Source: Strongylocentrotus purpuratus
Lineage: Eukaryota > Echinodermata > Echinoidea > Camarodonta > Strongylocentrotidae
Assembly: GCF_000002235.5 (NCBI RefSeq)
Contig: NW_022145609.1
Coordinates: forward strand, 26,425,493-26,489,492
Reading direction: 5' to 3'
Length of the DNA: 64,000 bases
The notes beneath the pieces are model-generated. The model saw nothing but the letters and a program-made list of their open reading frames with translations. It was not told the origin of the DNA and made no database searches. This document shows, piece after piece, positions 46,201 to 55,200 of this stretch. Every line of letters begins with the position of its first letter. The stretch's first letter is position 1. The translations under genes were made by a program, and so were the position numbers.

Positions 46201-49200
46201 GGGGTCGAGGTGGCACGCGGGTTACGGGAGACAGGCCTCGTGGAATTGTGCCGCCGTCCCCGCGCCACGGCGGAGGGGGGCGGGGTCGGGGAAAGACGTT
46301 TTTGAGGAACCGTTTTGTACCCGTTTGGACCCCCCGCGGCGATTAGTGGTATTAGTAATATAGATGTTAGCCCTTAAAACACTTCTGCTTTCAAGAAATT
46401 TGAATAATCATTTCAAATAGCGCCTAAGGCCATTCCATGGTAGCTGCGACCATGAAAATCTCAGAATATGTAGTTCTGATATATAATTTTAAAACGGGAA
46501 TAGCTGATCAATCGAGTGTAGTCAAGAAACATTGTTTTAAAGCTAAAGTAATATCAGTCTTGAGAGGGAGCTATACAACATAAAGAGTTTATTATTTACA
46601 ATTTCATCACTTTAGACTCGATTTCAACCGTGACAATGATCATTGAATATTGTAAAATCGCATATGCATCCAATATTTTCATTTGAACCAATTTCATGAC
46701 CCCATACCAAAACTTTGTATTACCTTTGAAGTCTTTTCCTGGTGATGAAACTTATTTTATCTACATTTAGTGAAAACAGATTGTAATCTTCTTATGGGGT
46801 AAGAGCTATAATTAGACCCCTTTGTTGCTATCATTATTAAAGATAGAATTGGATTTTACTATTATCAATAATGAAGTATCATAGATGGTATTATAAAGTA
46901 ATTCTTTTCAAGTAGTTTATCGAATAGTAAAATATAAGTTAAGTAATACTTATATTGCTCTATCATCAGTAAAAGTAGGAGACATATATTTTCATTCCAT
47001 ATGCTCATATCACCATGTTTTCAATTGTATACCACATAAAGTGCATACAATTATATAATATAATGCACTTTATAAATGCAGCTTCACCACTATATTAACA
47101 ATGTGAACACAAGTTAAAACATACTGATGCTGGAAGATACAGTGGTGGCGGAGACAGTAGAGGGCGCTGATCCATTGCTGGAGCGGGACACTTGAGAAGC
47201 ACTTTCAAGCCTGCTGAATGAAGCTAGTAGCTTACTCATCTCCATCCTAGAACAAAGCAAAGGCAATAAGGAAAATAACCAATGCATATTTTACTCTAAT
47301 TTCACCAATCAAACTTAAATCATGCTTGTACACATTATATTCAATTCCATTTTTCTCATCTCATTTTGTTATTTTATACTTGCATTGCATTTTACCTGCA
47401 CTGTGAAAGCATGTACAATTCAGTCTATGACTGCCATTCATGTCTTTAATACACCTTGATTGAATTGAATTGAAAATTTATGTCACAAATTTTATATCGC
47501 AATTTCCCAGGCACAATTCTATTTCATATTTTATCTTTGTATTTGTGAATTAAATAAATTTAATTGAACTTGCAAATAGCCATCTTTTGCTGAAAGAGAT
47601 AATGCATAATAAAGTTTATCTTCTGAAAAAATAAAAAACGCATATGCTCAATTCAACAACAAAACAAAGCGTTGAATAATATAAAGACTTCAAACCCAAA
47701 CATTCCCAAGAGATCATTCTGACTTAATCCATTCATAAATTTTAGAAGAGTAAGTAAGCAGAGTAAATCTTACTTAAGATCTGTGATGTCTTTCTGGTCG
47801 CTGTAGAGCCTGGAAGGGGGTTGATGAGAGCTTGACGATAACCCAAGGTGATGGGATAGCACCAGCTGTTGGTCTGACTGTACCTTTCCAAGCTTCTAGG
47901 GGTTAAAGATAGGAAAAGAGAAAAATAGGAGTGCTAATGTAATAATAATAATAGTTCGTTCTTATATAGCGCTTTACAGGACCGAAGGCCCTCTCAAAGC
48001 GCTTTACAGATATATATTACCCCAGTCATCAAATTCAGGCTTACCCGCACACAATGTATGCACATTCTCCACTTCCTGGGGAGCATCCTACCGGGTTCCC
48101 ATTTAACACCTGGGTGGAGAGTGGCAAATGTAGATCGATGTCTTGCCAAAGGACATTAGTGCCACGGCGGGACCTGAAACATTATCATGCCTTCCAACCA
48201 TTCACAGCAAAAATTAGGAATCTTGCAAGGCCAAATTAGGAATAAAGTCTCTTTTGTATACTTTTTACGCAGAAGCTTTCAGAAAGAGAGAGAGAGGTAT
48301 CTAGGGTTCACAATAGTAGTTTGAGGGCCCAAAAATAGGAAGCATTCCTCCAAAATAGGAATGGTTGGCAGCTGTGCATTATGCATCAACCTATGTTTGT
48401 TATTGTTCAAAAAGACAGTATAAATTTTATTTTTCAAATTTTCGCCTCCTTCTATTATGCAACGTATACCGTACTTGTTCAAAAACATAAGTTACCCATA
48501 CTCAATATCTAAAGGAAATAAATATAAATCAATCAATTATATCCCTTAAAAAAACATTACAGGAAAACCATATTTCGATGTAGCCTGTCATAATTACTTA
48601 GACATTATGTTATCAACAAATGTTTTTTAATCCAATTCATGATTTCATGATTGGAAAAGTCCTTGAACTTCCTGAATTGGTGTACGTAAGATCAGCTACA
48701 TTACATAGCATTACACATAGTGCACTGCTGGACACATGAAAACACATTCATATGAATATGACAAATATTTACCACCACCACCACAACAACATTGGCAAAT
48801 CTTAAACTATTTCACTACTACACCCCTGTAATATAATCTTCAATATCATCTTGAGATCTTGAGATCCAAAAGGGCAATAACTTGTGTGAAAGCACAAGAG
48901 TTGATGCCCTTTTGGCTCAAAACAAACGAAAATGGACACAACATTAACATCAAGACTTGAGTTTTTTAAAATAAAATAGTAATAATAATGATAGGCATTT
49001 CTCTAGCGCCATTGATCTAGAGATTCTATTCCGAGGCGCATTAATTATTACTCCCGCTTTAGCCTAGCTGCCATTGCAGCGCTCCAGCTTTTCAAGGAAT
49101 TAATTCCTGCCAGGTACCCTTTTACCTCACCTGGGTCGAGTGTGACAAATGAAGATTAATGCATTGCCAAAGGACATTAGTGCTCTGTCGGGATCGAACC

Positions 49201-52200
49201 ACGATCTTTGAATTTCAAATCAAGTGCTTAAACCACTCGACTACGATACATAGGTATGATGAGGTCAATATGATTTACCCTATCTAGCCTGTCCATTTTC
49301 CGGCCCATCTCTTTCCCTTCCATCAGCTGACCGGTAACGTCCATCTCTTGCTTGACCAGTCTTGTTCTCAGTGTCTCTATCTCATGATGGAGGGCGTTGT
49401 ATTCTCCCTGCAGCATTCGCTTCCTACAACAAAGAATATGATTGACCAATCGTTTAACATGAGAAAATTTGAAAATTTGAAAATTTGACCTCTGTTTTAC
49501 ACTGAGTTTCGTGTACTGACACAGAGGTAAAAATAAATTACATATAAATAAAATGGAAAATTAACTGAATGAAATTTAATGTCAACTTAAGCAATGTAAA
49601 TTTCAAAATGCAGTAGCTGTATCTTCAGTACAATATGTTATACACTTATTCATTACAAAAGAAAAAGTTAGTATAAATGCAAAGTACTACAGCTTTATGG
49701 TCAGTTTTTAAAAAAATTGTTAAATCTTCATTATCTCAAAAATTTACCGGTAAACTCTCTCTTTACAAGTAAATTTTTTTTTTTCTTTCTTCATTCTAAC
49801 TGATTAGTTTTAAAAACTCCTTTTCAACAGATGAAAGTATATATAACTCATGAAAGTCCATTCCAGCATTCTGTTGGGGTCATATCTGACACACACAAAT
49901 GCTCAAGCCTATTATTATTTCTAAATGCTTATTTTTGTTTAAATATATCCTTACGCTTCATGGAGATCTCTGGCAAGCATTGCAAGAGCGCCCTCACTGT
50001 TGTACGCATCGTTGCTTCCACCGTTTGTCATCTGTCTTGTGACTCGCTCATGGAGTTCATCTAAACGATTCCTTACATCTCTCTGCCAACCTTCAATCTG
50101 CTGTTCCGTCTGCTTTGAAGTTTCAATCAAGAAGAAATGTCAATTAAGGTTGGAAAATCTCTTTAATTATACACAAGAGATTTTGAGTAATCAATTTATT
50201 AAAAGTTTTGATAAGTTATTAATGTACAGTAAGATGAGCTGAAATCCATAATAATAATACATTCTTTTTTATGAGCATATATATCACATTATGATACATA
50301 CTATCTTTGTTCAATATATAACATTATATTCACCTCCAAATTCAGAATTTGTAAGTTCATATATTTTGATGTATTGAACGCCGGAACATGCAGTACTTGT
50401 AAAAGTCTGGTTTTGTTCTTGTTATAGCGTTATGCACAGTTAAATATATTTGTCTAGAAAATGTTTAATATAAATTTACAATATTTATTATTATTAATAT
50501 TATTATAGTTATGACAAATAAGGAAAAACTAATTTTAAAAAAAGAAGCTTACATTATGTTGCCCCCTGTTTTCAGTCAGTCTTGTGGTTAGGGTGTTGAC
50601 CTGGTGCTCTAGGTCATGAACCTTGACCTCATTCTTCCTCCTGTCCCTCTCCAGATCCTGGACCTGGTGTGCAAGCTGCTCTATCACCTACAATGTAAAA
50701 TGGTAATAAGAACATATAAATAGAAGTCAAAATGATTCCTGATGAACTGATTTTGGATATTAAGCATATTAATGCCAAATGAATACTGTACCAACCCACC
50801 TGTATATATATATAGTTGTACTTGTTCAACTCTTGTTTATAGGTAATATTACCTCTGTGACCTTTCAACTGATTATCCTAAAATGTAACCATATCAATCA
50901 TTAAATTATGGTAATGCAAATTTAAATTAAGTTTGAGCATGATAATCCATGAGATATTATTATGATGAGACTTTCAAAACAACCCTAGATAATACTTTAG
51001 TCACATCACTAACCTGACTCCTAACTGACCAATTCTTAGATATTGGAGGCAATGTAATCCAATGGTAACATGAATTAACCTAGCAAGTGGACAATATTTG
51101 AATTGGAATTGAATTCACATTTATTTCTTTCTCAATTAAAATTACATTGATACAAAAGATACAAAATTATTCATGAACAAATTTAGAAATGAAATGGGGA
51201 ACTAACGCCCTTAGGCCATGTACAAGCATAGTTCCTAAAGCATTCATAGCATAATGTAAAGCAAAGATAAGCAAAACCAAAATTTTGATTAGGCTCTAAC
51301 CCATAGTCTTATAGACAACAACGTTCTGAAGTAAAAATATCCCTGAGAAATTATGTAAACCATCAAAAAAATAATAAGTATTTAATAAAGATTATATGGT
51401 AGGGGTTCTTCTTTGTTATTTTCCCCCCTTCCCATGACCCACTAACATCAAAAGTTAGTGAGTAGCTCTTTGTTATTAAAGCTTATTAAAATAAAATAAA
51501 AATAAATCAAGCAATTTGATGAAAGAATTAATATTGATATTTGGCAACATAAAACTATGTTCATTGTCAAAACTAATGATGCCTGAAGACAGTTTTATGA
51601 TTTAAATGTTCAAATTCAGTCCTACATGTATCTACCTTATTCTGTCTCTCCACTTTCTCTGAGAGAAGTGCTACCAGCCCAGTAGAGGGTGCACTGTGTC
51701 GGTACAACTCGTAACTTGGGGAGGTACTCGTCATTATGGCCGAAACTGGACGCTCTTTGTTGTTGTTTTTCAGCCTGATCTTTGGAACGCCATTGCTTAA
51801 GTGCTCTGTTGGCTCTGAGAAAGAAAGACACAAACATAACAAGAGCTATTTGACTACCGGTAAGCGCAGTACACTATTATGCCTCTGCTGTTTGTGCAAT
51901 TATCACATCCGCACATTTGACCAGAAGCTTGTTACCATTGCTGTGAAATTTATAACAATGAACATACACTGACAACTCCTGTTTTTCTCTCCGAACAAAC
52001 ACTGTTCTCTTTTCAAATCAAAATGTCCTTGTAATTCAACAAATAAGCTTCCTAGATGGAAGCATCGATAGACAACCTGAAGTCTAAATGCTTTCAGCAT
52101 ATTTTTTAATTATTGCTATCATTATCCAAAAATCTAATCAGATCATCTTCCTAAAGTGAAGCTGTGATGCCTTCTGCAAATAACTGTGAATCTCCCACTG

Positions 52201-55200
52201 AACTTGTTGTTGTCCAAGAACATATCAAGTATAATATTCCATAATTTACAATCGTTTTGACTGTTGTTGGACATTGAGCATGTTAATGCCTCAATGAATA
52301 CTGTTCCACCTGTATATAATTGTACTTGTTCAACTTTTGTTTTCAGGTAATATCATCTCTGTTACCTTTCCACAGCTCATCCCAAAAATCCAATCATATC
52401 AACCATTGCATTATGGTAAAACAATTTCAATTTAAAAAATGTCAATTACCTGGAGGAGAATCTATGAGAGTGCTGTCTATGGGCTTGTACCTTGCTGGAT
52501 CAAGGCGATTCTATTTGATATATTAGGATGAAAGAAAAGATTATTTAAAAATCATGAACAGAATAAAAGGTAACTGTAACATGTATTTTTTTTAAAGGTA
52601 CATGATACTACATAATAATAATAACCTAGAATTATATAGTGAATTTCATCTTCAGAGAAAATATCAATGCGCTTTACAGTAATAATTAAAACATCAAAAT
52701 TACAGATAAATGATGAACTAAAGAAATATCAAAATAAGAACAGAAATATTCATAACACTTATCAACATCAATTATAGAGAAATTAAAGCAAATTATGACA
52801 AAGTGCAGTAACCTAGTTTAAATTATGATGAAATACAATAATGCAATTTAAATGAGATCAGAAATCATAAGGCTGTTAAAGTATCATCTATTTCCAGGCA
52901 ACAACAAACAAATCATTAGTCTGAGAGCCTGTCCCAAAATACTGGTAGTCACCCATTTAAGCCATAAGATATGACCCCTCAAAGTTACTCAAATTATCTA
53001 TTCGTTAACAAAAAGGTTGTTAGCCTGACAGTAGTTGTTGGGTTTAGCCACAAGAGACCCCTGAAACAAAGTCAGATCGATTTGGGTAGTTTTACAATCA
53101 GGGTACACATTTTAAATGATTACTTTATGAGCCTTTTACCTCCAAAAAATCAATGCACTCTTATATGAAATTGTACATGCATAGTTAATCATTTAACTTT
53201 TTTGTTAAATTTTGAAGGTTTTGTTGCCCCTACGGAGATCTAAAAACAATAATTATCGGCAAGGTTTTGTTGCCCCTACGGAGATCTAAAAACAATAATT
53301 ATCGGCAAGGTTTTGTTGCCCCTACGGAGATCTAAAAACAAAATTTGTCGGCAAGGTTTTGTTGCCCCTACGGAGATCTAAAAACAAAATTTGTCGGCAA
53401 GACTTTGTTGCCCTTATGCCTGGCGATCTAAAAACAATGATTATCGGCAAGGTTTTGTTGCCCCTACGGAGATCTAAAAACAATAATTATCGACAAGGGT
53501 TTGTTGCCCCTATGGAGATCTAAAAACAATAATTATCGGCGAGACTTTGTTGCCCCTACGGAGATCTAAAAAGAATAACTATCAGCAAGGTTTTGTTGCC
53601 CCTGCGGAGATCTAATAACATAGATCTATGTCTTCATCGAAATAACTGAATGCTTGAAGCCTTGAGAATTTACACACTTGTAAAAATATGCGTATTTTCA
53701 AAACGGTTAAACGAAACCGCCCTTATACTTTTAACGGTTTAACGCTTAGCACAAAAACCGTAATAACTCAGGCTTAATTTGAATCGTTTTCCTATGGCTA
53801 TGTGGGTTCTGGAGCTCCGATCGACCGCTTTGGCGTCGGCATCGGCGCTCCCTGGCCCTGGGGTTACCGGTAATGCACAACATAATAATCACGTCGTCAC
53901 AAAACACACATCATCACATCGCACTCGGAAATCAATAATGTTACATTTACCCTCATTCGGCTTAGATTATCTTCTGTTTCTCTCATGGTATTAGTAAAAT
54001 TGCGTTCCCAGTCACGAGACATGATCTCATCTAGATATATTCTCCTGAAGAAGTGTAAAATTCATCAATTTCTGAGCTCCCTAAATTACTGTTTCGAAAG
54101 AACTCAACTTGACAACAAGATGCGGTGGTATGGAATGCCAAATATCAATCAATTAGGCCTAACGTATATTATTGTGAATGTTTGAATAAAAAGACACTGC
54201 CGAGAAAATAATATCGGTCCAGATTATCAAAAATCAATGTTTTATGTGATATTAAATGTATTTGTCCCTTTCATTTAAAGATAAATAATCATAACATGAC
54301 AACAGCTTATCAAGCGGCATGACATAACTTGCTCTGAACTGTAATGTCGTGATTTGATAAAATAACTAAATAAAAACATGACAAAAACGAATAAATACAT
54401 GAATGAATAAAAATGAATAGATACATAGTCGCTGGAACCAGGGGGCAGAGAGGAGAGATTCTCAATACTTCAGTTAAGGGGGTGAGCATTTATAGTTGCC
54501 CCCACCAGCCCCGGAAATGTTTTAATAATAATCTAGTGCCCTACCAAAGAAAGGGGGCGGGGCTAGCTCCCCAAATGATTTTTTAGAGTTTCAAAATTCA
54601 TGGAGCAACTATAACCTCACATAGTGACATGCTTGAATATCATATTTGGGGCCTGAAAATCATATATATATATATATATATATATAGTCGAGCAGCAATA
54701 TAACTAGTAGGTGCCCACATATACAGGTTTATAAACTATGTTTTTTCTTTATATCTAAGCTAGTGAATTTTGATGATCAAAATAAAAATTTAGATCAAAG
54801 TGTCATTTTTTCTAGCAGGATGATTCTTGTCATGGGGTTGCCTGAAAATCCTCAGACAGCCAATTGTTATGATGATGTAATATTTTTAATACAATTATTT
54901 TTTTCCTCACTCACTTTGCTCTCAGCACCCCACTCTCTCTCTTTCTCTCTCTCTTTCCCTCTCTCTCTTTCTCACTGGCTCCGTGCTCAAGACATTAATT
55001 ACAAAATATCATTTGTTTTATGGAACATTATTCAGTGAATACCTATCATAAAATAGAACACAAACAAAGAAAATAGCATTTTAAAGATGTTTATATATAT
55101 ACATATACATATATACACACCGGACGTTCTGATTTCTTTCTAATTTCATAATACATAAAATGACATTTAGAATAAAGTACAATATTTCATCACAATTAGT

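Larger units (their letters stand above)
44257..46364 (-). mobile_element. non-autonomous Helitron, apparently full length (2,108 bp)
   Basis: In minus-strand sense the element starts TCTATATTACTAATACC directly after an A. It ends with an 8-bp-stem hairpin CCCGTGGA-TTT-TCCACGGG (44266-44284), five bases, then CTAG directly before a T. A 5' TC, a short 3' hairpin, a CTRR end and insertion between A and T without duplication are the Helitron signature. No Rep or helicase frame is visible. The 5' 300 bp is very CpG-rich and gives spurious frames on both strands. It sits within an intron of the coiled-coil gene, in the same orientation, with its 3' end 64 bases from an exon. Confidence 0.85.

Noticed and set aside
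45957-46305. Open frames of 77-103 codons on both strands in the GC-rich block
   Set aside because: Frames open on both strands at once are expected from high GC. The block lies inside the Helitron and has no splice sites or recognisable product.
49190-49252. Possible Ser/Leu tRNA gene on the minus strand
   Set aside because: Good A and B boxes but no acceptor-stem complement; followed by a SINE body and AT tail.
53215-53620. CRISPR-like array
   Set aside because: Units are contiguous with no unique spacers, in an intron of an animal gene.
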